From Cloeon dipterum (lineage: Eukaryota > Arthropoda > Insecta > Ephemeroptera > Baetidae): a stretch of 64,000 nt of DNA. The position numbers and the translations under genes are program-made. The stretch is from the NCBI RefSeq assembly GCF_949628265.1, contig NC_088789.1:30063883-30127882 (forward strand), read 5' to 3'. The notes under the pieces were generated by a model. It worked only from the letters and a program-made list of their open reading frames with translations, was not told where the DNA came from and searched no databases. The first letter of the stretch is position 1. Each line of letters opens with the position of its first letter. This document shows positions 11,350-22,609 of this stretch, piece after piece.

Positions 11350-12534
11350 TCACCGATTTTTCTGATTTTTGCAAGATTTTGAGTGAGACTTATACAAACC
11401 TAAACATCGGAATTTGCTCTTGCAGTGATTGCACTTTGTGATTTTCAAGTGAAAATATTTCTTGTTATGAACAGTCAGAACATTTTTGCAAAAAGCACAA
11501 ACCTCGAAACTGTGATAGCGTTTCACATGTTTTCTCAATTCAGATCGACCGGAGAAAAGTTTTTCGCACATTTTACATTTCGTGGATTTGAGCAAGTGCT
11601 TGTTAGATATGTGCCGTTCCAAAGTAAATTTGTGCATTGCTTTGTAATCGCAATCATTGCATTTGAACATTCTTGCCTCGTCATCTTTCCCGTGAGCAGA
11701 ATCAAAGTGTGTTTCCATTTCGATTTTTGTTTTGAAGAATGACAAGCAACCGATACGAGAACATTTTACGGGACACTCTTTGTGAACTTGGCGAACATGA
11801 TGGTTGTAGTTTTTTGGTCCTTCAAAAATCTTCCCACAAAAACTGCACTTGAATTTTTCTCGTTCCTTTGATTTCTCGTGGACATTCTTGGTGTGCTTTT
11901 CTTTTTCTTCAAGAGTGTGGAAATAAGTCGCACAGTTACGATTTTCACATCTGATGGCTTCATTGTGCATTTTCTTCACATGTCCTGACAAATTTGTAGT
12001 ATATTTAAATCTTTTCCCGCAGTAGATGCATTTACATCGCCTCTGCCGGGTTTCAGCTTCGACAATTCGTCTCTCTTCACCGTCAGCACTTTTCGGAAGT
12101 TCAATTTTCTCCAACTGCACCCAACACTGCTCTAATTTACCCTCTGAAATATGTAAAATTTAAAAATTAAAAACTTCAAAATTTGTTTTCAATTCACCAA
12201 AATAGTTCTTCCGCAGCTCCCTTGCTGCTTCGTCCAAATCCAAATTCCACCAAATCAAAATATCGTCCGCCATCTCGTCGAATTCCAACTGAAACCTTGA
12301 TGGAAAATCTTAGAATAAATACAAAATTCCTGAAATTCCTGCGAAAACTCACTCGGCGTGCCAGACGCAAAAGTAGCAAATCAGGTCATCGTCGTCAACT
12401 TTATCGGCCAACTCGTGTCCGCAGACGATGAGAAACCACTGCTGCAGTTTCTCCTTTTCCACGTGGACAGCGAGGACAGCGCCGTCCGCCGTCGGAAGCT
12501 CGCAGATCAAGCACAGTGCCTTTTGAATCGACAT
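11350..12534 (-). CDS. ZAD-like C2H2 zinc-finger protein, short class (copy 4)
   Basis: Exons 12534-12353, 12295-12198 and 12143-11350 join to a predicted 357 residues ending CKNQKNR. Exon 1 has CLIC and CYFC. Position differences from the family include WFLIVCGHELADKVDDDD. Exon 2 reads DDILIWW where most copies have ENLVWW. Exon 3 opens EGKLEQCWVQLEKIELPKSADG, then carries eight finger units with CxxxxC spacing in units 2 (CENRNC) and 4 (CSRIGC) and the terminal Cys-rich pair. It is divergently paired with the long-class copy at 12924, with only 389 bp between the two start codons. No damage is seen. It is likely a nuclear DNA-binding protein with unknown target. Confidence 0.88.
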
Positions 12535-12923
12535 TTCTTCTAGACCACCTGAACCTGTATGAAAGATTGAAGGTTCCAGGTGGCTTAGCGACTGCAGCGC
12601 CACTCAGGATATAGTGCTGAAAATGGCGTTAATGCTTTTAAAGTTAAAACGCGCCTAAAAAAATGATAATATTTTAACATTATTCACGGCTTATCTTATA
12701 TCATTGGATTGTTTTGAAGCTTTGATCGTCTGCTGGAACTCAATAATTTCTTTATGTTTGCTCATATAATCCATTAAGTATCATATTTTCTGCAACGGTC
12801 ACTGGTTTAAATTAAACCACGCAAACCAAAATTTAAACCTTTATCCTTAGAGTGGCGCTTCGGTCGCCCTGTTTCACCTGCAACCTTCCATCCATTCATT
12901 CAGGTGCAGGTGGTCTCTCTGAC
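12535..12923. promoter_or_regulatory. Compact divergent promoter between copies 4 and 5
   Basis: The whole spacer between two oppositely oriented starts is 389 bp. It holds the minus-strand leader module at 12535-12606 (box reading AGTGGCGCTGCAGTCGC toward copy 4) and the plus-strand module at 12850-12923 (AGTGGCGCTTCGGTCGCC toward copy 5). Each has the CACCTG...AGGT(T/G)CAGGTGG inverted pair just before ATGTCG. The minus variant is shared with the copies at 1012 (1013-1083) and 50097 (50098-50169). No TATA box is obvious. This is the shortest divergent spacer in the window and the simplest place to look for co-regulation. Confidence 0.5.
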
Positions 12924-14406
12924 ATGTCGATTCAAAAGACGCTTTGCTTGATCTGCGAGACTCCCACGGCGGACGGCGCAATTCTCGCTGCTCACGTGGA
13001 CAAGGACAAATTGCAGACTTGGTTTCTAAACGTCTGTGGATTCGAGTTGGATGAAGAGATCAAGGATGACGATTTAATTTGTTTCTTTTGTCTCTGGCAT
13101 GCCGAGTGAGTTTTTAAAAGATATTCAACGAATTTTCATTATATTATTTGTGGAAATTCCCCAACAGGTTTCAATGGAAATTCAACGGAATGTCAGATGA
13201 GACTTTGGTTTGGTGGAATTTGGATTTGGACGATGCGGCAAGAGAGCTGCGGAAACATTACTTCGGTAAAAATGAGATTTATTTAAATTTTTCTTTTTTG
13301 CTAATTACTTTGCTGTAGAGGGAAATGTTGAGCAATGTTGGGTGCAATTGGAAGAGGTCGATCTTCCGGAAAGTGAAGAAGATGAAGTCGAAAAGGAAGA
13401 GTTAGAAATGGAATCAGAGACACAATCCAATATTTGTTCACAAAACAAGAAATGTCTCTACTGTGGTAAACTATATACATTTTCGCATCATTTGACACAG
13501 CATGTAAAGAAATCACACAAAGAAGCTGTCAGATGTGAAAATCATAAATGTGCCACATATTTTCACACAATCGAGGAAAGGGAAAATCACGTAGAGGAAG
13601 TGCATGAAAAACGGGGAGGACTAAAAATATTGAAATGCGATTTTTGCATCAAGAAATTCAAAGGGAGCAATAATTACTGCCGACATGTTCGTCAGGTCCA
13701 TCGTGAATTTCCACTCAAGTGCGCGTTTCATGGCTGCGTCTCGTTTTTCAAAACTAAAATTGAAATGAGGGCTCACTTTGACTCTGTTCATAAAATTGAT
13801 TGGGCTAAAATGATTGATTGTGAATATTGCGATTACAAAACAAAATATAGTCATGTCATACAAAGACATGTTGTCACAAAACACAAAACAGAAAAGCCAT
13901 TCAAGTGTGACCATTGCGGTGCAATGTTCTCAACGAAGGGTATTTTGGCAAACCATATGACTTCAAAGCATGTATTCAAACCATGCAAAATTTGCACATT
14001 AGATGTTCCTGTCCGTAATTTCTTTCAACACATCATAAAGTTGTCCTGCGATCGCTGTACAAACGAGTTTCAGTGTTCAGGTTTGTATCGATTTCACCTG
14101 AAAAAGTGCAGAGAATCTTTGTTGAAATGTTCCAAATGTCCAAAGAGCTTTCAATGGTCTTCTAAGCTTGCTTGCCACTTCAAAAGAAAACATGGAAATC
14201 GCGAATGGCGTGGCTTGAAGCATAAAGCTCTCGGATTCAAATGTGAATCCTGCAAAAGGTACTTCAAAAGTGCGAATATATTGAAACAGCATTTTACCAG
14301 CATTCACAACAAGGCCAAATTGAAGCATTGTGCCCACTGCCCAAAAAGTTTCTTTTCCACTTCTCATTTGAAAAACCATCTCGCGGAGAAACACAATTTG
14401 TTGTAA
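12924..14406 (+). CDS. ZAD-like C2H2 zinc-finger protein, long class, early stop (copy 5)
   Basis: Exons 12924-13105, 13168-13265 and 13319-14406 give a predicted 455 residues. Exon 1 reads MSIQKTLCLICETP...CFFCLWHAE with some unusual changes (VCGFELDEEIKDDD). Exon 3 begins EGNVEQCWVQLEEVDLPESEED and runs through about 11 finger units. The frame then meets TAA at 14404-14406, directly after AEKHNLL. The same frame stays open to a TGA at 14581-14583 and would encode the family's last two fingers (VECDECKKQF... and the final CKVCGK unit ending IIHGVQ). The truncation therefore looks recent and is a substitution rather than an indel. The short protein may work without its last fingers. Readthrough is possible but untested. 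An AATAAA lies at 14698. Confidence 0.8.
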
Positions 14407-14583
14407 TTGAGAGTGGAATGTGATGAGTGCAAAAAACAATTCATTTCCAAATCTTTTCTTCTCGTGCATCTAAAGTCAACTCATTTAAAGGTAAAGGTGC
14501 TCGAAAATTGCAAAGTATGTGGAAAATCAATGCTCAAACGCTACTTGAAAGGCCACTTGCTAATTATCCATGGTGTTCAATGA
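14407..14583 (+). pseudogene. Orphaned last two fingers of copy 5
   Basis: Same reading frame as copy 5 after its TAA. It encodes a C2H2 finger (CDECKKQFISKSF, H and H spaced normally) and the final CKVCGK finger ending HGVQ, as in the intact long copies at 3505 and 56589. It is untranslated unless the stop is read through. Confidence 0.7.
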
Positions 14584-15716
14584 ATGGTTCCATAATTTTT
14601 TACACGTTTAATGAATTCTTGCTCTCTGAAAAATGAAATAAATTACGCTACGATTCATATCCTTGAATTGTTTCCTATTATGTAAAGCACATTGATTAAT
14701 AAAATTATGGTGTAATGGTGTTCAATTTGTATTATTTAAATTTATATTACCTATCGAAAGGATTTTATAAGATTTTAAATATTTAGGGGATTTACAAATA
14801 TTTTCAACACTCTTTCCTCTATTTGGTTATTACTGTGGGACGCCAACTCATTAACTTTCTGTCCATCAAGTGTCCGAAACAGGACACACATTGTGAAATA
14901 AAAATACTTTGCATCAAAAATGTGGTAGGAGCCAAGCCAGAACTTGTTGTGGTAAAATGCGTTGGAGGAGAAATCACGCTTCAACTGGCCGCGAAACATG
15001 CCAATCTCGAGTTTTGCAGGTAAATTATTTTTACGTCTCAATTCGCTGGAATGGTATGCATCATGCACCCCGCTTGATCGATCCAATCAGAGGCACAGCT
15101 TGTTCTTGTTAATTCATTAAATTCAATTCATAGATCATTTAATGTATCGGGTTTGTTTGGAGTGATTGAGAAAAAGGCTCACGCACGCACTTGAAAAATT
15201 TATTATAATTCGAAACGTCTTAAATTGAATACACACATGATGCGTAAATTAAAAGGTTAAATCAAAATTTTTAATTTTTAACCTAAGCTTAGAAGTTGAT
15301 TAGTCTGAGCAGTCTGCAAATCAAATATAAAGTCCGTCCGCGGGTCGGAAGTGGCGGCAGCCGAGCGATCACAGTCGCCTGCCCGATCGCAAGTTTTAAA
15401 TTGAGTAAGTCGTAAAGTGGGTCGGTGCAGCGCCTAATTGTGATTTGACAGCCGCGTGACCGGGGCCTCGGCGCACCAGCAGCTCTTTCGACTTTCCTGC
15501 CACTGCTTTTTGACACGTACATTATTTTGGCGCCCACCTCACCAAAATGCTGAGAAAATTAAATTCCACCCCGCGGCGAAAGGTTGAGGAAATATCTAAA
15601 TTTTAGAATTGTCAGCCTTTGAAGACATTAAAATCTTTTCAAAATTGAATAGATTTTCATGATCTCATTTTATTACGCAGCAAATTAAGTCAAAATAAGA
15701 GCAAAACAACAAAAAC
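14584..15716. other. Intergenic; 3' flank of copy 5, then unassigned sequence
   Basis: The first ~350 bp resembles the 3' flanks of the other long copies, near 5,200-5,460, 53,700-53,960 and 58,300-58,780, including a GGGACG(C/T)(C/T)AAC...TGTCCATCA-like stretch. The GC-richer part at 15,300-15,600 resembles 9,930-10,230. I see no supported gene. Confidence 0.45.
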
Positions 15717-16399
15717 TTGGATTCCGGAGGCCTCTCCGATTTGAATCTGCGCGAAAGGGTCGAGGAGGTTCGCCTCAAGCACGCGAAGCTCGACCTGAGC
15801 AAGCGCAAATTGGAGGGCGAGCTGGCAACCCTGGCAGAGCTGATCGAAAGGGTGCAGATTGCGGCGGGGAAATGCCACGAACCCTTGCAACTTTCCAGGG
15901 ATTGTATGAAAATTAGGTTTGAGACTAAAATTTATGGGTCATTTGTTAAATATTGAATATTTTTAAATTTTAATAAATATCAATTTTACACGAGTGGCAA
16001 GGAGTCCGCCCTGAGCATCGACAATCGCTGCAAAAATTAGTTTCAAATTTGAAATTGGCAAAAAATACTTAAAATTGTTTCATAGAAAAAAAATCAAATT
16101 TAGTGACAAAGCCGAGCGGCAGCTGCAAAGAGAATGCGACCGCCTGGAGAAGCAGCGCCGAAACGTTATCGATTTAATTGAATCTTGCCCTGAAATGTCT
16201 GAGTAATTCGAATCGTATTATTTGCGAGGCAGTCGGTGGCGTCGCTGCAGGCCTTGCAACGCACGTGCCAGCTGCTGACGCAAAAGATCTGGAGATGAAG
16301 GCGCGTTCGCGGATGCTGGATGAGGAGCGCTGCCTCTCGCACAGGACCAGCCTCAACGTGCACACCATTTTCACGCCTCGACACCCGGAAATTGAATAA
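15717..16399 (+). pseudogene. Tektin-2-like pseudogene
   Basis: Fragments of a tektin, a coiled-coil protein of cilia and sperm flagella, lie here in broken order and frame. At 15720-15911 the sequence encodes a coiled coil (LRERVEEVRLKHAKLDLSK...) ending AAGKCHEPLQLSRDCMKIR, like the tektin segment with KPL and EC before an Arg-Glu. At about 15,995-16,040 another frame reads KESALSIDNRC, close to the tektin DKxxALSID-C motif. At 16,105-16,200 DKAERQLQRECDRLEKQRR resembles the N-terminal helix, which is out of order. At 16,230-16,399 ASLQALQRTCQLLTQKI shifts by one base into MKARSRMLDEERCLSHRTS, like the tektin-2 tail. The tektin signature nonapeptide is missing. The stops, shifts and rearranged order argue for a decayed copy. 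Confidence 0.65.
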
Positions 16400-17275
16400 A
16401 CGAGTGTTTCTATAGATGATCATTAAAATAATTATTATTTATATGAAATGATTTAAGATTGAATTGTGAATGAAGTTAGACAAAAATGTTTTTCTTTCAG
16501 AAGAAAACCAGTATGGAATATAGAAATTAAAAATGAAGCAATAATTTAAAAATAGAATTGTAAATATGAAATTGTTTGATTACTATTTTAATCAGCAATT
16601 ATTATTTTTTTTAATATCAATTGTTCAATCCCATGAGCTTTACAAGTAAAAAATACCGCAAAGTGAATCAGTGAAATAAATCGTAGTTTTGTAAGATAAG
16701 CGGAAGACACGCGCGCGCGTTCGTCTGCTTTTTGATGAGCGCGGAGCGACGACGACACGGCTTTTTTATGTTTGCTGCTGCAGCAGAGTCAAGATGCGGC
16801 TTTTGTTCCTGCGCTTAGTCGGCGAAAAACGCGAGATTTATTGCTGCAACGCTTTGTCATGGCCTCTGCAAGCCAATTCTCTCTTTTGCACGCACTCTGC
16901 CGACGCGAACGCCAGAGCGGCTAATAAAAATCTTTCCAACATTACGCTGCCCTAGTCTTCTTCTTATTCCCAGAAACGGCCCATGTGTCTAACAAAACAC
17001 TATGTATTTTGCCACAAGCGTTAACTACACTTTTGATGGAATTTTGTAAATTGCAGACCATTTGCAAAAAATTATAGTGCTTTATTAATTTGCCATGGAG
17101 GAGGTGAGAAATTTTAAACCATTTAAGGAAAAAGGATTTTTAAGACCGTTTTAAATTTAAAGCTTTCCCGCCGAGCGAATTCAAGGGTGTGTTTCCTCTC
17201 CTAAGGGTGGCGCTTTAACAACTATGCCACCTGCAACCTTCCATCTTCCATTCAGGTTCAGGTGTTCAATTAGAA
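16400..17275. other. Intergenic; upstream flank of copy 6
   Basis: No gene is supported. From about 16,690 the sequence resembles 25,840-26,420 and 35,230-35,860, the upstream flanks of the copies at 26425 and 35868. It ends with the leader module variant (17205-17275) of this sub-group, preceded by the shared AAGCTTTCCCGCC...AATTCAAGGGT stretch. Confidence 0.5.
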
Positions 17276-18555
17276 ATGTCGATTCAAAAGGCGCTGTGCT
17301 TGATCTGCGAGCGACCAACGGCGGATGGCACTGTCCTCGCTGTCCACGTGGACAAGGAGAAACTGCAGACTTGGATTCTCTACGTCTGCGGACACGAGTT
17401 GGTCGAGGAAATCGAGGATCACGACCTGATTTGCTACTTTTGCCTTTGGCACGCCGAGTAAGTTTTTAAAAGGTATTCAAGGAATCTTATTTTTTAAATG
17501 AGAAATTTTACTCTCAGGTTTCAATGGAAATCCGACGAGATGGCGGACGAGAATTTGGTTTGGTGGAATTTGGATTTGGACGAGGCAGCTAGAGAGCTGC
17601 GGAAGAGATATTTTGGTGAATAGATAACGAACTCTGAAGTTTTAAATTTTATTCATTTTTGTGCATTTTTAGAGGGTAATTTAGAGCAGTGTTGGGTGCA
17701 GTTGGAGAAAATTAAGCTTCCGAAAAGGGCTGATGGAGAAGAGAGACGAAATGATGAAGCTGATGTTCGGACGAGGCGATGGAAATGCATCTACTGCGGG
17801 AAAAGATTAAAATATTCTTATGAATTGTCTGGACATATGAAGAAAATGCACAAGGGAGCCATCAGATGTGAAAATCAAAACTGCGCCACTTATTTCCACT
17901 CTCTTAAAGAAAAAGAAGAGCACAAAAAGAATGTACACGAGAATTCAAAGGAACGAGAAAAACTCAATTGCGGTTTTTGTGGAAAGGAATTTGAGGGACC
18001 ACGAAACTACAACCATCATGTTCGCCAAGTTCACAAAGATTTTCCTGTAAAATGCTCTCGTATCGGTTGCTTGTCATATTTTAAAACAAAAATCGAAATG
18101 AAATCACACTTTGATTCTGCTCACGGGAAAGATGACGAGGCAAGAATGTTCAAATGCAATGATTGCGATTACAAAGCAATGCAAAAATTAACTTTGAAAC
18201 GGCACATAGCTAGAAAGCACTTGCTCAAATCCACGAAATGTAAAATGCCCACCGAGAAAAAAGTCAACCAAAAGGTGCCCATTGGGTGCCCGCGTTCGGT
18301 CACCCGGCTACCCCCCGTGGGCACCCAGATGGGCACCCATTGGTTATACCGCATGTCCAACCCTTCGGGCACCCGCGAGTGGTCATGCCCAGAATTCGGT
18401 CACCAAATGGGCACCCATAAAATGACCTTTCATAGAATCTCCTTTTATGTACATTTAAAGTATACCTGAATTCAGGGAGCGTAATAAATAAGAGGCCGAG
18501 AATGTTCGTTGACCAAAAGCTAACCATCGGGTGCCCGGCTGAGGTTACCACCAGT

Positions 18556-18716
18556 GGGCAGCCAATGGTTACCTTTTGGCCACCTTTTATCTAGGGCTGT
18601 CAGGTTGCACTGGTGCAGGTCTATTGACTCTGTTCATTAAAAAAGATAAATTTCAGTATAGCGCAAAATGACAGCCCTAGGTAAGAGGTAGCCAAAAGGT
18701 AACCATTTGGTGCCCG
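18556..18716. repeat. Internal hairpin with ~47 bp arms
   Basis: The left arm at about 18556-18602 ends CTAGGGCTGTCA, and the right arm at 18669-18716 starts TGACAGCCCTAG. The arms also share GGTTACCTTTTGGC and differ at only a few positions. The loop is about 66 bp and AT-rich. It lies in the left motif cluster of the 4.36 kb insertion. It could be a tiny MITE or a structural part of the larger element. Confidence 0.7.
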
Positions 18717-18864
18717 CCTGCGGTTACCTTCAGTGGGCAGCTAGATGGGCAGCACTTTTATTGGATGATATTCATACAACAATTAAATAATACATTTTTT
18801 ACATCAAATTTGAAGATACATTTTTTTAAAAAAAATCCCCGAAAATCAAATAATGTGAATGAAG

Positions 18865-20035
18865 GGTGGACTGTAACTCTTTACTGGGTTAAGTTATCAC
18901 CTTGAAATTTTCATTGTTTATCCTAGTTTTCCACCATGAACAACTTATCAACCTACAAAAAATTCGCAGGGAAAAGGTCAAGGTCACCTTTTGCAACCTT
19001 TAGTCAAAAGTTCAAAATCAAGGGATGATACAACCCTTAGATCTTTTTGGAGTTCATGGCTGAAATGTAGCCCTTGAAATTCTACACAAGCTCACCAAGT
19101 TTCAAAGGTGCAACAGTAGTTTTGCTGTAATTTGAATTTGAAATTTAAAATCCGGCTCGATGCCGCTCGATCGAGCACGGCCTTTAGTCGGAGAATTTGC
19201 CCATCATTCGTCGAGAATATTTTTACCCATTCCATTTAGTTAGACACATCAAGAATGCCCAGGGTAGACATACTGAGGTCGATACCGACCTTCAGGGTCT
19301 TTACCTGACGTGACCCTGAGATAATTTTTTTTAAAATATCAAATTTCATCAAACTTGGTGTCTTTTCGTAGGTTATCACCGGTCTACAGATCAAATATAA
19401 AGTCAAAACTGCCGATTTCAAAATTAAACAATTTTTAACATCACGTCCGGATTAATGGCTTTCACAATTATTTCAAGAACCGGTTTCAGGATTGTCATTC
19501 GGCAGTTTTGGCTGTATTATGGAGCTGTACAGCGGCGAAAACCTATTAAAAGACACCATTCTTGATGAAATTGGACATCTTCTAAATTATTATCTCAGGG
19601 TCTCGTCAGGTTCAGACCCTGAAGGTTGATTATGATCTAACTATGTCTATCCTTGGTCCTCTTGACGTGCCTAATCAAATGGAATGGATTAAAACATCAT
19701 CGCCGAATGATAGGCAACTCGCTGACCGAAGGCCATGCACGATCGAGCGGCATCGAGCCGAATTTGAACTTGAATTTTCAAATTACAAAAAACGCTATTT
19801 TTGTGCCTCTTAAATTTGGTGTGCTTGTGCAGATTTTCACGGGCTACATTTCTGCCATGAACCCAAAAAAATCTGAAGGCTATCATACTTAAATATTGAA
19901 TTTTCAAAAAATAAATGTGACCATGACCTTTGACCTGCGAATTAAAAGTCGTTCACAATTGAAAACTAGGTTTGGCAGTGAAAATTCGAAGGTCATACCT
20001 AATGCAGTTAAGTTACATTCCACCTTTCAATAACA
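18865..20035. repeat. Older foldback (long inverted repeat), arms ~580 bp
   Basis: Two diverged arms face each other around about 19,450. GGCTCGATGCCGCTCGATCG near 19,152 is mirrored by CGATCGAGCGGCATCGAGCC near 19,740. GAGATAATTT near 19,317 is mirrored near 19,595. The outer arms share TGTAGCCC, an AGGTCA cluster and a TTAAG(T)TTAC-like edge. Many mismatches and small gaps separate the arms. Several short motifs in the same order (AAAGGTCAAGGTCAC, TGTAGCCCTGAA/TTGAA, GAATTT then a CCGG-rich part) also occur in the foldback at 27630-29310, so both probably belong to one family. Confidence 0.75.
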
Positions 20036-22086
20036 GAATAAGCAATTACAATTAAAAAAATAAATTAATAAATGTAAACAATTTTTCAACACAGTAAAAT
20101 CGCGTACAATAGACTTTGAAGATCTGCACACTTACAAATTAATAAGATTTTATACTTAAAACTATAATAAAACATTATTTTTGAGGTGATGCAGCAATAA
20201 AACAAATAATGTTGGATGATTATAAAAATTTTACGAGTTCACCAGCAGTTTGGAATACCCCTTTGGCTGTCATTAATTGGCAACATCAGCTGTTACTTTT
20301 GATTTAATAAGATTCCAATGAGATAGAGGACACGGTCCTGCTGTGCATTCAACATTCAACCCTTAAAATATAATTCTAATTGATGTGCTGGAAACCAAAA
20401 AACAGTTAAGCCAATTATCGTCGAAGAGTAATTATATTTGTTTTCAATTTGCTGATGTTTCTAGGGTGAATGGTTGAACTGATTTTGGTTTACAGCACAT
20501 TAAAATAAATTATTTTTAGTCCAGAAGGCACTGCAGCAGTATTTAATGAAAAAAAGTGGCGAAGGGAATTAAATTCAAAAGTATACGGCGGCATATCTAC
20601 TGTTTTTTTTTAATTCAAACATTAAAGGCTTTTTCAATTGTTAATTTTAAGCCTATGATGGTTATCCGAGTAATAAATTCAAAATTTTTGTTGCCACAAT
20701 ATATTGTCTAGCAAATACTTATCTTCATAAAGAGGAAGCCAACTTAATCTAAAAATATGCCGCAAACAAAACTAAATCACAAAACTAATTATAGGAATTT
20801 AATGAAGTTGTTACAAAATATCAGTAATGAGAATTAAAGTATTTGAGCAGAAAAATGAAGCCTTGTTAAATTAATTTTCAAGAGTCAAACATGAAACTTG
20901 CCATTAAACATACAAAAGATTACCACTTAGATTCCCTACTCATGTCGTTCAGCACTTTCTGTCAAAACACGAACGTTGCTTTTCATCTCAGCAGGAGCTT
21001 AGTCCATGGTCGCATCAATTCCATTACAGCAGAAAATTGACACAACTGCAGACTACCCTGCAAAATAAAATACAATGTATGTATTAATTTTCTACTCATT
21101 AATATCGCCATGCATTCAACTTCATACCTGAATTTACCGGGAGAAGTTTTGTTTAGTTGTCCAGGCCCTCTTGATCCGGATGTCCATATCGCGTAAAGGC
21201 AGCTATTCCCAACCAGAGGACATCAAAATCCTGAACAGGCTGGGACGCGGTACAAGCCTGCTGACACACAGGATTGATTAAAAGCAATTTAAAATGAATA
21301 TTTTGATGTCAGTGTCCGCGCGCGTATTTTTGTAGCCCCCAATCTATGTAAATTCAATGATACCCTTACCTTTTGGAACATCAGGAACATCCACAATCCA
21401 TCCAAGAATCCGTTTATGTTGTCGATTTGTCGAATAGCAACCGAAAACACGGCGAAATTCTTGACTAAATATGATGATGCAATCAGCGCGTCTCAGCCGT
21501 CATGCTTGTTTTCAATCACTGAGCGACTGAGCCAGAGGCAGCCGGCAGCAGCTGGTGCTGCTGCCGACAGTGGCGCCACACGCGCGGCCTACGAGTGTAA
21601 CAAAGAAACGCGCGCGATAATGCTGAGCAAAAGTAAGAGGTGCTCAAAGCGATTTAATTTATCGAGTTTAAAATGCTAATTAGTGTTTTAACCAAATAAA
21701 TTTATAATAATTAATTTTTTATGAAACACGATCTCAAGAATTTACGTTGGTTCTGAGGTTGCCCATTGGTTAACCGTTGGGTAGCCACTCTTGGTTATCA
21801 AAGTTTTATTTATTTTTGTGCACTTTTACTATAAATAAGTTTTAAAACCTTTAGTGACAAAAATCAGACAAAATATGTGGGTAAAAACGAGTAAAGGAAA
21901 ATTGTGCCCACGCATGGGTTAACCATTGGGTAACCAAAAGTTGACCCTTTTTAGCAATCTTTTTAAAATGCATAAAAAATGTGATTTTTCACTAATAAAA
22001 TATAATTTTTTTCTGTGCCCAAAAATTAACCCAAACAGTTCATGAACCGGTTACACCGCAGTTATCCCATACGAGTTGCCCGAAAA

Positions 22087-22609
22087 GTGCCCTTTGGGTG
22101 CCCAAGACTGGGCACTGGAAAATCCAAGCCAAATTTCAAAAAATTCCAATGAAACATGATTCAGAATCATGCCTGAATTGCAAAACCGCCATTAGTTTAA
22201 TTTTTTAGGTGACCGCAAGTGACCACGGTTACCAACCGGCCCGCTCCGGCTATCCGAAAGGTGCCCGTTCGGTGCCCAAGTCCGGGCACTGGCATTTTGA
22301 CATGATCCAAGCAAAATTTCAAAAAAATCCAGTGAAAAATGATTGAAGGTCATGCCTGAAATGCAAAACCACCCTTAATTTTAATTTTGTTACGTGACCG
22401 CAAGTGACCCCCTGCCCGCTCTGGGTAACCAAAAGGTGCCCATCGGGTGCCCAAGACTGGGCACTCAAAATTTGCATGATCCAAGCCAAATTTCAAAAAA
22501 ATTCCAATGAAACATGAATCAGGATCATGCCTGAAACACAAAACCACACTTTGCTCAACTTTCGTCAGGTGACCGAAAAGTGACCGCGGTTACCCCTCTG
22601 CTCGCTGGG
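22087..22609. repeat. Three tandem units of ~174 bp at the right end of the insertion
   Basis: Units start at GTGCCC at 22087, 22261 and 22436. Each contains GTGCCCA-NNNN-TGGGCAC-like pairing, a CCAAGC(C)AAATTTCAAAAAA stretch, AAAACC and GTGACCG(C/A)AAGTGACC. The third unit ends at the insertion boundary. Units are similar but not identical. Confidence 0.75.

Larger units (their letters stand above)
18248..22609. mobile_element. 4.36 kb non-autonomous TIR element inserted in a zinc finger
   Basis: The ends are CCCACCGAG on the left and, read inward from the right, CCCAGCGAG (8 of 9 alike). Comparison with intact copies shows TG present at both edges (18246-18247 and 22610-22611), so the target duplication may be 2 bp. 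Both ends carry clusters of GGGTGCCC, GGTAACC and GTGACC motifs (left 18248-18770, right 21,740-22,609). The interior holds a foldback at about 18865-20035 and AT-rich sequence. No transposase frame is visible. I cannot assign a superfamily: the subterminal motif clusters suggest a DNA transposon, but a 2 bp duplication other than TA is unusual. Confidence 0.65.

Noticed and set aside
18247-18469. Natural chimeric protein of five fingers plus insertion-encoded tail
   Set aside because: The tail is a chance reading of subterminal motif repeats. A real product cannot be excluded but nothing supports function.
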